The notes beneath the pieces were generated by a model. That model was given only the letters and a program-made list of their open reading frames with translations, did not search any database and was not told the DNA's origin. Made by a program: the position numbers and the translations under genes. Shown here piece after piece: positions 1 through 11,201 of a stretch of DNA of 64,000 nt (position 1 is the stretch's first letter; every line of letters begins with the position of its first letter). The stretch covers positions 372,001 to 436,000 of the forward strand of contig MCFL01000006.1 of assembly GCA_002102555.1 (NCBI GenBank), written 5' to 3'. This stretch comes from Catenaria anguillulae PL171 (lineage: Eukaryota > Blastocladiomycota > Blastocladiomycetes > Blastocladiales > Catenariaceae).

Positions 1-558
1 TCAGACGCACGAGGACTCGGAGCGAGCGATTTTGAGTCTCGCCGGTCGATTATTCCATCTCCCGGCAAAGAGGCTTGTACAAAGACGGTCTCGCCTGCGA
101 CGACCATGTGAGCGAGAAAGCAGGCGGAGAGTTTGATTTTGCCCAATAGCGCAATAGTTTGGCCTTGCGCTGGAGAATAGCCAACTAAGAAAAAAATGTG
201 GTTTGGAAAACGTCAGTGGTCAGAAGCAGGCCCCCGATCTCGCTCCTTGATTCACTGTTGCTGGCATGATCGTCACCCCCGCCCATGACCACTCCCTCGG
301 CGGAGTCCTACAGCGCGTTCATTCAACGCGCCACAAACGTCTCGCTTGACTTATCATGTACTTGGCGCTTTTGGCGCTCCCTTCTCGCACACGCACGCCC
401 TTTGTTTCCTCGGTAATGTTTGCCGAGAGGCCATTCGAAAGTAAATAAGTGGAAACGGATCATGAACCAGCCGCTGACCAAACCATTCCGATTCGGTCCG
501 TAACATTCCGTTTTGATTTGGGCACACTATGACTTGCCGACGTTGACTAATCCTTTCT
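1..558. other. No gene recognised
   Basis: No convincing coding frame, tRNA or repeat was seen. The left edge may hold the end of a gene lying outside the window, but nothing here identifies it. Confidence 0.4.
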
Positions 559-2178
559 ATGTATTTCGCTCACTCACAGGCTACCTGGACTGGTGCAAGG
601 TCAAGGCATTGGAGCACTCATCCCACTGGCCCTGGCCCCGAAATCAGCAACGCTTTGCAAGTTCTCCTCGCGGCCGACATTCCACAGGCCACGCTGTATT
701 CGCTCCAGTCCGAACGTCCAATATCGACGATTGCTGTCGGGCCGTTGTCATCTCCTTTCTCGTGGGATTCGACAAAGCGACCCACTTCGTCTCGTCACTA
801 CTCGAATCACCGCACACACGCAAGGAGGACCTTGACACCCCGGAAGACCGCTGCAGGCAGCACCCTGCTCAAGACTCGTCACGGTGCAGAGTGGCCCGTC
901 CACCTGGCCCCCTGCTTTCAACGTACCACTCATGCCACCGTCAATCTCCACCGTGACGCTCACGCTCACCGTCATCAATCACACACAATCTCGCTCAAGA
1001 TTGATTCCGTTCCGCTGTCATGTCGTGCGCCGGCGAGTCCGATTCGTCCTTCCAAGCCCCGAAGCTCAACAAGCGGTGCGCTGCGCGAGACTGCCAGGCC
1101 ACCCTGATTCTGCCGGGACCGCGTTTCACCGTTGCCGCGACAAAACTGCTTCTCTGCCCTGAACATCGTTTTTCCGAAGATTCCTGCGCCTTTTGTACAG
1201 CTGGGCCGGAGTTTGAAGACTTGTTGCAGCCTTCATTCGTTGTGCTGTGGCGGGCTGTGACGCCGTTCAGTCAAATGACTCGATTCTGCTCGATCCCCAG
1301 TGATCAGTGCCGGCCGCTTCCTTTGCCTGATTCACAGGCACAACAACTGGGGCTGCTTTTTTTGTCAGGTCGATGGTAATGGCGAAGCGTATGCCCAAGT
1401 TCGGATTCCGGCGCTGATCATTTCAACGCCCACGTTAGTCCGGTCGTCAAGCGACGCCCTCCGCCAACGCCAGCACCTGCGACATCATCCGCGACTCGCA
1501 AAACGCGCAGCTCCAGCAAGCGGAGCCACAACAAACGCACCCCGGCCAAGCTGCAAGCAACCCTTGCAACGCCAGTCTCAAGTCTACCGCATCGGCTGCA
1601 TCGTCCTCCAGAACAGCACGGTTGCCACCTTTCACGCCGAGTACACAGCAATGTCAACCCCCGTCCCCGCGCGGCACTCACAAGCCGTCACAACCACAAC
1701 CACTCCGCCAGCAGCTGCTGCATTTCGCCCTTGGTCCCACTTGGCCATTGGTCCGCACAGCCCATCTTCCCGATTGCGGCCAAGAACAAGACCAAGAAGA
1801 CGCCTGCGGACGACGAAAATCACGACGACTCCTCGCCAAAGCAGGTCCGTATGCTTTTCTTTCACATACCCTCGACGCGTCATCATCATCTTGTTTACCC
1901 CTGCGCGCCGCATGAGGCAGCCCTGGACAAGTCAGGACCGCCCTGCGCGAAAGTCATTGGTCCTGAAGAGGCAGCTCGTCTCGCTCAAACGGGCGCAGAA
2001 GCCAGTCGTTACACCGACAACAACGATTCTGACATTGACCCCCCGCGCCGCGCAAAGTTCGGAAGGCATCAAGGCGCGAGGAGATAGAGACGGCCAGCGG
2101 GAGTTGCGCAAGGCTGTCAAACGGCTGCACCGCCTCCAACGTGTGCGCGACCGCGAGGGACGCAAACACAATCCATGA
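559..2178 (+). CDS. Hypothetical spliced gene, Cys/His-containing
   Basis: I do not recognise this product. Coding-like stretches lie in different frames, as expected for a spliced or frameshifted gene. One spans 610-740 (contains ISNALQVLLAADIPQATLYS). One spans 770-850 (VSSLLESPHTRKEDLDTPED). A Cys/His block runs from an ATG at 1020 to about 1194 (RDCQATLILPGP, then LLLCPEHRF and CAFC), and another Cys block lies at 1325-1370 (CLIHRHNNWGCFFC). A Lys/Asp-rich tail covers 1760-2178. The spaced Cys and His residues might bind zinc, which is inference. I could not find one splice chain that joins all parts, so the start, exon borders and even single-gene status are unsure. Confidence 0.25.
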
Positions 2179-2995
2179 CCATCTGCTTCTGCAGTCGCTT
2201 CTTTTTTGTATTTTGTTTTTCTTGTCTCGCCCTCCCCTCATCCTCAGTTTCGTTCCTCAAAGTCCCTTTGCCTGCACCTATTCTTGCCTCCTCTGTCCCA
2301 GTCGTACTGAGCGTCAATGTGGTGACGTGAGAAATCGCGAAAGGACAGGACTCGACCCGACGTCATCATAGCCGCATGTTCGACCCTTGCAAAAACAGAA
2401 GCTCATGCTGAGTACTATTTGACACATTTCTCCAATCCAAATGCACTGCTCCCCATCAGTCCAAGCGGCCATTCCCATACCTGGCGCGCATTTCAAGCCT
2501 CGCAATAGGCCTATCCTGGCCCCGTTCCTAGCGTCTCCACGACCGCATTGTCCAAGTCGGCCATGATCAACTTGAAGGCTTCAGAACACAGACCTGCGCG
2601 AGACTCGAGTAGTTAGTTGAAGGAAAAGCTCGCCGCCGCCTCACTTGAAGCCGTCCTGCGCATGCGCTCGCTCGCTCGTTGGCTGGTGGCTAAATTGTCA
2701 ATCCACACAAACGCCTTTTGCTCACTCAAGTCGGTCTGGAGTGATTCCTGAACGTGCATGGACAAGTATGTATTCGCGCCAGTTAAGTAGACATGTATTG
2801 TACGTGTACGTAAAACTCAATTATAGGCCACGAAGGTGTTGCATTATGGAGTGGTGGATATGCGTGCATGTAAAGAAAAGGGAGGGAACACTGAAAGTGG
2901 TGGAGTGGGAGTTGATGGCAGCGTGGCAATCATTGATATCGGATAGATACACAGTTTTGTTGCCCTGCGAGTGGATCGTGAATTGAACAGATGAA
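2179..2995. other. Intergenic, no gene seen
   Basis: No supported gene was found. The interval is T-rich just after 2178 and lies between the hypothetical plus-strand gene and the 3' end of the first 7TM gene on the minus strand, so it probably holds two 3' ends. Confidence 0.4.
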
Positions 2996-4189
2996 TCAAA
3001 CAAGGTTCCTGTGCTCCCACGTCTGGCCGCTTGACAACAGAGTTGTTTCCGACGACGCCGTCCCACCTCGTGACATGCCTCCTCCACCACCACACTGATT
3101 CCCACCCTGAGACGCAGCTGCAATCCCGCTTGAAGGGGCAAATGACTCAGGTATCTTGTTGACAAACGCCCTAACGGCATTGTTCGGCGCAGTTGACGAC
3201 GAAGGTCCCGCGGATGCGTACAACTCCGTCCCAATTGCCGACACGCCCCTTGACGAGCACGCCCTTGAAACCTGTGCGCCAGATCGCCCGCCGCCGCCAC
3301 TCTTGCTGCTCATCCCAAACGATTCGCCGCCCTCGTCGCTTTCCAATTCGTCAGCCGTCTCGCCCGGTAACAGAGTAGCGGCCTTGACTGAAAACACCGA
3401 GTTGATGGCCACCACCGACAATAGCAGCTGCTCCGTGTATGTCGGGCTCGTCCAGTCCATGGTGCGTTCCACGAAATTGAGAATCAGCGGTGTGCCAACA
3501 GCGCAAACAAGCACCACCTCGAGCGCGCAATAGAACATGGGATCGTAAAACACGCGAATCGTGTTAAGACGGCGGCGCATGGTCGGCGTCAGCCGATGCG
3601 TTGCGAAAAAGTACACATCGGTCCCGATAGCCACCAGGCTGTAGTAGAGCGTGATGAACACGTTGATTCCGCGATACCCGACTCGAAACACCAGACTCTT
3701 TCGCGCCTCGTGCGAGATCCAGTCGCCCAAGTAATAGGCATACACGTGCAGGAAAATGGCAACAAGTGCAAGCAGAGCATACGTGAGTGTGAACCACTTG
3801 GCGAATCGCTGGTACCCTTGGAATTGGCGGACGAGCGCAGCAGACCGCAGGAACACGAGGTGCACGGTGGGAATCGAGTGCAAACGCTTGAGGCCATGGA
3901 TCAGGATGATGCACGGCGTCCAGTACGTCTCGTCGTGGTCTACGAGCCACTTGCCCATGGTCACCATTATGAGCACGTCGTTGGCTAGGCTGATGAACGA
4001 GCCGAGCAGCACAGCACGCTGGAGCGGGCGCCGGTCGTAGCGGATTAGGATCGAGTTGATGACGATCAGCGTGAGCAGGGCACTCGGGCCCGAGGTGATG
4101 AGGCCCGCGAGGCGGCTGACTGTCAGGGTGCGACCCAGGAGCGTGTCGTGAATGGGATCATTGATGGCGGCGCGTGTGGATGGATTCAT
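2996..4189 (-). CDS. Seven-transmembrane protein, paralog A of a tandem pair
   Basis: A 397-residue membrane protein of unknown function. Seven hydrophobic segments can be seen, among them SALLTLIVINSILIRY (TM1), AVLLGSFISLANDVLIMVTM (TM2), YALLALVAIFLHVYAYYLG (TM4), YCALEVVLVCAVGTPLILNF (TM6) and LLLSVVAINSVFSVKAATLL (TM7). The last ~120 residues are Ser/Gly-rich and probably cytosolic. The start at 4189 (MNPSTRAAINDP) is preferred over an in-frame ATG 27 codons upstream because it aligns with the start of the paralog next door. Shared blocks are KWLVDHD, LTPTMRRRL/LTSTMRRRL, VFYDPMFYCALEVV and DWTSPTYTEQLLL. The topology is GPCR-like but no named family is recognised. Single exon. Confidence 0.8.
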   Translation of the reverse strand: MNPSTRAAINDPIHDTLLGRTLTVSRLAGLITSGPSALLTLIVINSILIRYDRRPLQRAVLLGSFISLANDVLIMVTMGKWLVDHDETYWTPCIILIHGLKRLHSIPTVHLVFLRSAALVRQFQGYQRFAKWFTLTYALLALVAIFLHVYAYYLGDWISHEARKSLVFRVGYRGINVFITLYYSLVAIGTDVYFFATHRLTPTMRRRLNTIRVFYDPMFYCALEVVLVCAVGTPLILNFVERTMDWTSPTYTEQLLLSVVAINSVFSVKAATLLPGETADELESDEGGESFGMSSKSGGGGRSGAQVSRACSSRGVSAIGTELYASAGPSSSTAPNNAVRAFVNKIPESFAPSSGIAAASQGGNQCGGGGGMSRGGTASSETTLLSSGQTWEHRNLV

Positions 4190-4339
4190 GACGACGAGTT
4201 GACGCGGGACTCTGTAAGTTGGGAGGGAATGTATCCAGTGGAAAGAATGAGCTTCTGGAACCAAAGGCAAGTCTAGAAGTGCGTTTGTGTCGAGGGCCGC
4301 CCGAGTGGGTGCTGCGAGTGTTTGCCGTGTACCCCAAGT

Positions 4340-4373
<34 letters not shown>

Positions 4374-4777
4374 TTACGGGGATGGGCTGCTTTTGTATGC
4401 TTCGTTGGCGTTTGTTCTGGATGTTGACCCGATCACTTTCTGGCAAAAAGCGTGATCGGCAAAGACAGGCGTCCGTTGAACCCAGCAGTTAGCGGCAGAG
4501 AAGGAAACAAAGCGAATGTATTGGCCAATGTATTAGTATGAGAGAAAGTGAAAGAGAGTAGGCGAATAATCTTGAAATCATTGATGGTATCGGCATGTAT
4601 CATTTGATCAAGCGGGAGGGGAAGCGTGCGTGGTGATGGATGAGAGGAGGCAACATTTGCTCCAGGCGGGCGGGATAAAAAAAAAGGACAAACAAATGCG
4701 CAATCAACAAGCAAAATAGGTACATCCGGTGAAAAAGGCTGAGCTGAGCAGCACCCGCGCCCACGCGACCACCATGC
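4190..4777. other. Intergenic between tandem 7TM genes
   Basis: This is the 5' region of paralog A and 3' region of paralog B. It contains a pure 30-T run (4341-4370). No other gene is supported. Confidence 0.5.
4341..4370. repeat. T30 homopolymer
   Basis: Thirty consecutive T on the plus strand (A on minus), about 150 bp upstream of the paralog A start codon. It could be a nucleosome-excluding promoter tract or the relic of a poly-A tail. Confidence 0.9.
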
Positions 4778-6091
4778 CTACCTACCGTCGCGCCCGCAAG
4801 CGGCAGCAGGTGCAAGCGGTTCCAACGCCAGTGATTCCAGAGACACTTGGCGAGACATGGATCCCTTGCTGCAGCTGGTGGCGCTGCACCCGCTGTCTGG
4901 CCACTGCCGATACATCGCCCGCGGCGAGCCCGGAGAAACTGGGTGGAGGTAAAGGGGCTCACCAGCGCACAAGGCTGCCCGTTGATCGAATCCAGGAAGC
5001 AGCAGCTGCGGCAAAGGAAAACCAACTTTTGACAAGTCCGATCGAGATTCGTTGGACCGCCTCGGCAATGAAGAAAGCACCTCGGCGCCAGTGCCACCAC
5101 GAATCATGCTGCTCAATGCTCGACTGGCTCGGCTGCCTGGCCGATGCATGCGTCCACTCTGACTTGAAACAACAAACGCGTCCACGTCCACAGCAACTGC
5201 CGATGCGCACACGCCCTCATCGCACGACTCGACGTCGGTCTCACCCGGCAACAAGGTCGCGGCCTTGACAGAAAACACGCTATTGAGGGCAATGATGGCC
5301 AAGAGCAGCTGCTCCGTGTAGGTCGGGCTGGTCCAGTCCAACGACTTGTCGAAAAAGTTGAGCACCAACGGTACGCAAATCGCCAAGACCATGACTACCT
5401 CGAGCGCGCAGTAAAACATGGGGTCGAAGAAGACGTTGATCGAGTCGAGGCGCCGCCGCATCGTCGATGTGAGCCGATTACGTGTGAAGAAGGCAATGTC
5501 GGTTGCGATGGCGGGTACAGAGTAGAGCAAGACGCAGAGGAAGTTGGTGCTGCGGTAGCCGAAACGGAACACGGCGAGGGTTCGCTTGATGCTGGTGTTC
5601 CATTTCGCGCGGTGGTACGAGTACACATGCAGGGCGAGCGACGTGAGACCAATGAGAGCGTAGGCGGCAGTCAAGGGATTGACCCACTTCTTGAATGGCT
5701 GCAGTTGGCGAAACAGTGACATGGTACGAAGAAAGACGAGGTGGACGGTAGTGACGGAGTGAATGCGCTTGACGGCGTTGATGATAAGGATACAGGCCGG
5801 CCAGTATGTGTCGTCGTGGTCGACAAGCCACTTGCTCATGGTGAAGAGCACCAAGATATCGTTGGCAAAACTGAGAATGCAACTCAAAATGACGGCGCGT
5901 TGGAGCGTTCGACCTTCGTAACGCAAGCGGAGCGAGTTGAAGACGATGAGAGTCAAGAGCATACTTGGACCGGACGTGACGAGCCCTGCGAGACGGCTCA
6001 CAATTAGCGAGCGATCAAAGATTGTGTCGTGGTATGGACCCAGCTGACTCGCCGGTGGTGAGGAGGAAAAAGTGGATGACGGCGAGCTCAT
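4778..6091 (-). CDS. Seven-transmembrane protein, paralog B
   Basis: A 437-residue membrane protein, clearly homologous to its downstream neighbour (2996-4189) over all seven hydrophobic segments. The shared order is RLAGL, LxYxxRxLQRAV, KWLVDHD, HLVFLR, FGYR/VGYR, TxTMRRRL, DPMFYCALEVV, DWTSPTYTEQLLL, FSVKAATLLPGE. The tail after TM7 (about residue 310 on) differs and is Ser/Arg/Ala-rich. The start at 6091 (MSSPSSTFSSSP) is chosen because a TATAAAA box lies 112-118 bp upstream and the region before it lacks similarity to paralog A. A longer in-frame reading upstream to 6460 is rejected. Same strand and order as paralog A indicates tandem duplication. Function unknown. Confidence 0.8.
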   Translation of the reverse strand: MSSPSSTFSSSPPASQLGPYHDTIFDRSLIVSRLAGLVTSGPSMLLTLIVFNSLRLRYEGRTLQRAVILSCILSFANDILVLFTMSKWLVDHDDTYWPACILIINAVKRIHSVTTVHLVFLRTMSLFRQLQPFKKWVNPLTAAYALIGLTSLALHVYSYHRAKWNTSIKRTLAVFRFGYRSTNFLCVLLYSVPAIATDIAFFTRNRLTSTMRRRLDSINVFFDPMFYCALEVVMVLAICVPLVLNFFDKSLDWTSPTYTEQLLLAIIALNSVFSVKAATLLPGETDVESCDEGVCASAVAVDVDAFVVSSQSGRMHRPGSRASRALSSMIRGGTGAEVLSSLPRRSNESRSDLSKVGFPLPQLLLPGFDQRAALCAGEPLYLHPVSPGSPRAMYRQWPDSGCSATSCSKGSMSRQVSLESLALEPLAPAAACGRDGR

Positions 6092-6202
6092 GCTGATCGC
6101 GGATGGGCAGTTGTGAAGAAAAGCGTTTGTTGGCTCGTGTAGACAAACAGGGTGTGGAGGTTCATAGGAACGGACTCGACAGGATTTATGTCGGTGCGAG
6201 CA

Positions 6203-6209
6203 TTTTATA
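6203..6209 (-). promoter_or_regulatory. TATA box of 7TM paralog B
   Basis: TATAAAA on the minus strand, about 115 bp upstream of the chosen start at 6091. Several other genes in this window have the same element at a similar distance. Confidence 0.5.
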
Positions 6210-7851
6210 AGGAACGGTTCGACATTGTCACAAGAACAGGGCATGTATTCTGCCAGCACGACCAAGCCGGCATATGGCAATGGCGACCAGAGGCACCTGC
6301 CATCGCCCATCGACTTGATCCTACATGCACCGTTGCGAAAACTATACCTGTAGCCGGGCGATGACAAATATGGCACTTGGCACGATAATTGGTGGTGAGA
6401 CACTTGCCTGTTCCTTGCACACGTCGATGGCGGACCTTGGATTCGCTTTGGTTCGTGCACAAAAAATCTGCGAACGCGTTTTGGACTCTTGGTCGCTACA
6501 TGATGAGCCGTTCAATTCTTCGAGCTCGAGAGAACGTATTACCAGTCAGGAAAAACAAAGTGTTCGAGAGCGTCTAGAATTCTCTTCTGGAGCCCCAATA
6601 ACCTGCTTGGATGCCCTGAATGGTGGCAGTGTTGGCGAGTGATATTGTGCTCATATCTGAGAACTCGTCAAGCATCCACAAGCATCGACCAACGGTGCTC
6701 AACCAACTCCGATGCGTGAACACCGTATCCATGATCATTTGCATCGAGAGTGTCTTCGTAAGTCGGACCGAAGTAAATGCTGGCCGGCGTTGTCCTGCTG
6801 ACACAGCTGCACTGCTGAGATGCTGTGCTGTGTGTGGGCTGGGAGTGGGCTAATTGTTTAGAGTATACTGATGCTTTCGTTCCCTGAATGTATGCATGCT
6901 TGGCGCTGAGGGCACATTTTGTGACTGCTGCAGGCCACCCAAGGATTGTTCGCACTCATCAGGCTCGAAAGACCTGTTGCAAGTTGCATTTGCTCGCCTG
7001 AACATGAATCCAGGATGTGGTGAATGAATAGCAAGATTGTCCGCAGTCCGAGAATGGAGTGCGCCAAACCCAATGTTGGACGAGGGAATGTATCCGAGGC
7101 GATGAACTCGTCCGCCTATTGAGAACAAGGTTAGACAAGAAGATACAACGGAATCAAGAAAACACTCTACCGCGGCGACAGCAGTGGAACCCGACATGGA
7201 CGTGGCGGTGCTCCTTGCCAAAAGCACCGGGCGCAATTAATCGTTAGGTAGAGACCCGAACCGCAAATGGATGGGGGTTGACAGGGTGCACTTATAGTGG
7301 GTGGATCGGCGGGCGTTGTTTTTGTGGTGCACGTGGTCAGGGTGCCGATCGTTGCTGTGTCCTTTCTGGCTCGGACGCCCTTGTGGACCGGTGATCTGTG
7401 GTGATCTTTTGATAGTCGAGTCCATGATCCAGCCAATAACTGACCTGGTATTCAACCCGCCATCATGGTCCGTGCAATGATACCTCTCGCATTTGATTCC
7501 GCATGGTCTTGCCCGCCAATTTTGCTCCGCCTTCGATCCATCTGGCTGATCAGCGCATTCGCCGCTCTTCTCTGCACGCCAAAACGTTTGGCATGTGATC
7601 TGCATACACCACAACAACCCAACACACGCACAATCGCAGCACCAACAGACCCGTCACTGGCCTCAAAAGGCGTATCAAACGTGATGCCCTAATGCCTGGG
7701 AACCCAGCGTCCAAGCGGCCACACATTGACAGGGCAACGCCCAAGGCAGGCGGGCACTGATCATGCCAACACCGCTCTTGCGCCCCTTGGATTATTCGCA
7801 AATACTGGTCATTAACCTCCTTACTCAACCTTGCACAGTCCTTCTCCCCAG
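6210..7851. other. Long intergenic stretch, no gene seen
   Basis: Only short overlapping ORFs without shared frame, domain or splice logic were found. The right end (about 7760-7850) probably contains the 5'UTR, first mini-exon and first intron of the CCT-beta gene. Confidence 0.4.
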
Positions 7852-9655
7852 TTCAAATCTTCAACGACGAAGCCAGCGAGGAGCGTGCCGAGAACGCGCG
7901 TCTTGTACGAAGATGATGCTATGGCTATTTGGTTGCCCCTTTGCCGTTTCTAACAGGTTCCGTTGTCGTTGTATTTTCTCTTCCTATAGTCGTCCTTCAT
8001 TGGCGCCATTGCTGTGGGCGATCTCGTCAAGTCGACGCTCGGCCCCAAGGGCATGGACAAGATCCTGCAATCCATGTCGACAGGCGAAATCATGGTGACC
8101 AACGACGGCGCAACGATCCTCAAGTCGATTTGGCTGGACAACCCTGCAGCCAAGGTTCTCGTCAGTACGTCCGCTTGACTCAGTTGACCTGTTTTTCTTG
8201 TGTGTCATGCACACGCTTACTTGTACTTGCACGCAAATGAATCAGACCTTTCCAAGGTCCAAGACGACGAAGTTGGCGACGGCACCACCTCCGTGTGCGT
8301 GTTTGGGTCCGAGCTCTTGCGCGAAGCCGAAAAGCTCGTCAACCAAAAGATCCATCCGCAAGTTATCATTGAAGGTTACCGCATTGCATCTGCCGCAGCA
8401 CTCAAGGCCCTTGAGGCTGCCGCTGTGGACAATGGCAGCAACCCGGAAAAGTTCCGCAAGGACTTGATCAACATTGCCAAGACGACGCTGTCGTCCAAGG
8501 TGCTGTCGCAAGACCGCGTGTACTTTGCCGAGCTGGCCGTGGACGCCGTGTTGCGGTTGAAGGGGTCGACCAACTTGGATAACATTCAGATCATCAAGAA
8601 GGCTGGCGGCAGGTTGATTGATTCCTACTTGGACGAGGGTTTGTGCCTTTTCTTTTTCACTGTCCATGTTTTTGCTCAGCCTCGCTGACACTTGCTTGAC
8701 CCCTGACAGGTTTCATTCTCGACAAGAAGATTGGCGTCAACTGCCCCAAGCGCATCGAAAACGCCACCATCCTGATTGCCAACACGCCCATGGACACGGA
8801 CAAGATCAAGGTGTTTGGCGCACGCGTGCGCGTGGACGCCACGGGCAAGCTTGCCGACTTGGAGCGTGCTGAGCGTGACAAGATGCAGGACAAGGTCGAG
8901 AAGATCAAGTCGCACGGCATCAACTGCTTTGTCAACCGCCAGCTCATTTACAACTGGCCCGAGCAATTGTTTGCCGATGCAGGTATCATGTCGATCGAGC
9001 ACGCCGATTTTGATGGCGTGGAGCGGTTGGCACTCGTGACGGGCGGCGAGATTGCGTCCACGTTTGACCACCCCGAGCTCGTGAAATTGGGCAAGTGCAA
9101 GTTGATTGAGGAGATTATGATTGGCGAGGACAAGCTCATCAAGTTTTCGGGCGTGGCGGCGGGCGAGGCGTGCACGGTTGTGCTGCGTGGCGCTACACAC
9201 CAGCTCCTCGACGAGGCCGAGCGGTCCTTGCACGATGCCCTTGCCGTCCTCTCGCAAACCGTCAAGGAAACTCGGACCGTGCTCGGCGGCGGATGTTCCG
9301 AGATGCTCATGTCCAAGGCTGTCGATGAGGCCGCGGCCGTGACCCCGGGCAAGAAGGCCTTGGCTGTTGAGGCGTTTGCGCGTGCGTTGCGTCAAATGCC
9401 CACCATTTTGGCCGATAATGCCGGCTACGACTCGAGTGATTTGGTGTCGCGGTTGAGGGCCGCGCACTATGCAGGCAACTCGGATGCGGGTTTGGATATG
9501 GCCAAGGGCGATGTCGGCAATGTGCGCGAGCTGGGCATCACCGAGTCGTACAACTCAAGAAGCAGGTCGTCTTGTCCGCGTCCGAGGCCGCAGAGATGAT
9601 TTTGCGCGTCGACGACATTTTGCGTGCGGCGCCCAGGCAGCGTTCGCGCCAGTGA
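7852..9655 (+). CDS. CCT2: CCT-beta, TRiC/CCT chaperonin subunit 2 (one apparent frameshift)
   Basis: Subunit of the cytosolic double-ring chaperonin that folds actin, tubulin and WD-repeat proteins. Exons: 7852-7904, 7990-8164, 8246-8638, 8710-9655, all with GT...AG introns and compatible phases. The first exon with the ATG lies upstream and is not resolved. Group II chaperonin signatures are present: [19 protein letters not shown], the ATP-site [10 protein letters not shown], and [20 protein letters not shown]. The beta-subunit features [17 protein letters not shown] and [13 protein letters not shown] are diagnostic. Near 9553 one base appears to be missing after GAGTCGTACAA. Restoring the frame gives the expected C-terminal sequence ([20 protein letters not shown]) and a stop at 9653-9655. 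As sequenced, translation stops at 9599. Confidence 0.93.
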
Positions 9656-10120
9656 GTCTTTGGAGTCGACCCATACTCCAGAGGTTGCCTTTTGTCTCTT
9701 TTTTTTTTTTGTTTTTGATCCCGCCTCGTTCCTCGTTCCGTTCCCTGTTTTGTCTTTCATTCCTGGTCGTTGTCATTCCTTTCGTTGTTGCCTTGGCTGT
9801 AAACCGGGGTGATGTTGTAAGATTGCCCAATGCAAATGCACAGTACACCTCAATTACAGCATCACGACAGCTTTGGACTTGGCAATGGTATGGTCGCTTC
9901 GAGGCTGTGTCGGACACGTCAAGAGTGATGTCAGCTCGGGTTGTTTTTCCGTCCTGATTCCACTCACATCACTTCCTCCAACAAGAGAGCAGCCTGCAAA
10001 CGACGCCCACAATATAAAAACTCCCAGTGCCCGTCCCACAACCACTGCCGGCAACCAGATTCCTCAACCGAATGCAATAATCACCTCACCCGTCCATGTA
10101 TTCATGACAACTCTCCACAA
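9656..10120. other. CCT2 3' region and FIT-gene promoter
   Basis: T-rich CCT2 3'UTR (9690-9790) followed by the upstream region of the next plus-strand gene. No other gene seen. Confidence 0.5.
10013..10019 (+). promoter_or_regulatory. TATA box of FIT-family gene
   Basis: TATAAAA, 108 bp upstream of the ATG at 10121. Confidence 0.5.
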
Positions 10121-11045
10121 ATGACCTCTTCCACATCTGCTCCTTCCAGCGTCACTCAAGGCCCCGTCGGCAAACTCGCCCGCGTTGCCACGGGCATGTC
10201 CACGCCCTTCTCGATCCATTCTGTGCCGGCGCTGCAGCGCTGCTCGTCACCGTCCCCAAGGTCCTCTTTGGCGAGTTTCCGCACGTGCCATACCTGACGA
10301 CCAAGGGGTCCATCCTCAACCAGTACTTCGCGAAATGGGCGTGGCTCTGGACATCGATTGTGTTTGTGTACTCGCTCAAGCGCATGCGCCACTGGACGCA
10401 GGAGCGCAAGCTGTGGGCCATTGTGCGGTATTCCATGGCGACTGGCTTCTGGTTGGCTCTGACTCAGTGGTTCTTTGTACGTAGTAGTCTGTTCTCATTT
10501 TCCTAATCCTTCGAGCTCACAGTCATTCTGTGGCGGCACAACAGGGCCCATCACTCCTCGACCGCTTCAACCGCCAAACGGGCGGCTCTTGCACCCCGTC
10601 GTCTGCCCTCTTGCACTCACTCGACCCGGCTTTGCGCGACCACTTTTCGACCAACGCCATGCAAGCCGAAACCCTGCGTGACTGCCGCGCGTACAATGGC
10701 GTGTGGACCCACGGCCACGACGTCTCTGGTCACTGCCTGCTCCTGATTCACTCGATCCTGTTCCTCAACCTCGAGTTTCTCACGCACGGCAATGCTGCCG
10801 CCGCTCACACGCGGCCCGGGGCCACGGAGCAGCCGCAAGATGAGCGCCGCGCACGCCGGCCCTATCGGCAAGCTGCCAAGTTGATTCACGGGCTGACGGC
10901 CTTGTGGACATTGATTTTGGTCATCACCATGATGTACTATCACAACTTGAGTGAGCTCGTCAATGGCATTGTTGCTGGAACGCTGTTTTGTGCGATTGCA
11001 TACTCGCCCGTGCATATGGGCAACGGAAATGGCGGGAGCGCGTGA
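10121..11045 (+). CDS. FIT/Scs3-family ER membrane protein, acyl-CoA diphosphatase-like (one apparent frameshift)
   Basis: Homolog of fat storage-inducing transmembrane proteins (FITM1/2, yeast Scs3/Yft2). These are ER proteins needed for lipid-droplet budding and have lipid phosphatase-type activity on fatty acyl-CoA. Exons 10121-10476 and 10545-11045. Family landmarks are SNKR-like TTKGSILNQYFAKWAWLW near the N-terminus, the first catalytic His block WTHGHDVSGHCLLLIHS (about residue 180) and the second His in MMYYHNLSELVNGIVAGTLF. About six hydrophobic segments are visible. Near 10220 one base seems to be missing: the frame from the ATG must shift to enter CAGAAALLVTVPKVLFGEF. The neighbour downstream of CCT2 is not functionally related. 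Confidence 0.82.
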
Positions 11046-11201
11046 TGTTGAGATGTGATTGGCCCGGGCGATGTGCGTGTGTGAGTGTGTTTTGTGGTAG
11101 CTTCGTATAATTGCTTGACTTGTTTCCGTTGTTGTACGTTTTAGACGAATATACATACATCAACTTTTTCCCATGTGAGAGTGAGAGTGGCAAGTGCAAG
11201 A

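Noticed and set aside
8676-9467. 263-codon minus-strand ORF
   Set aside because: Antisense shadow of CCT2.
9540-9660. Programmed ribosomal frameshift at the CCT2 3' end
   Set aside because: No slippery heptamer; similar one-base breaks occur in many unrelated genes, so an error is simpler.
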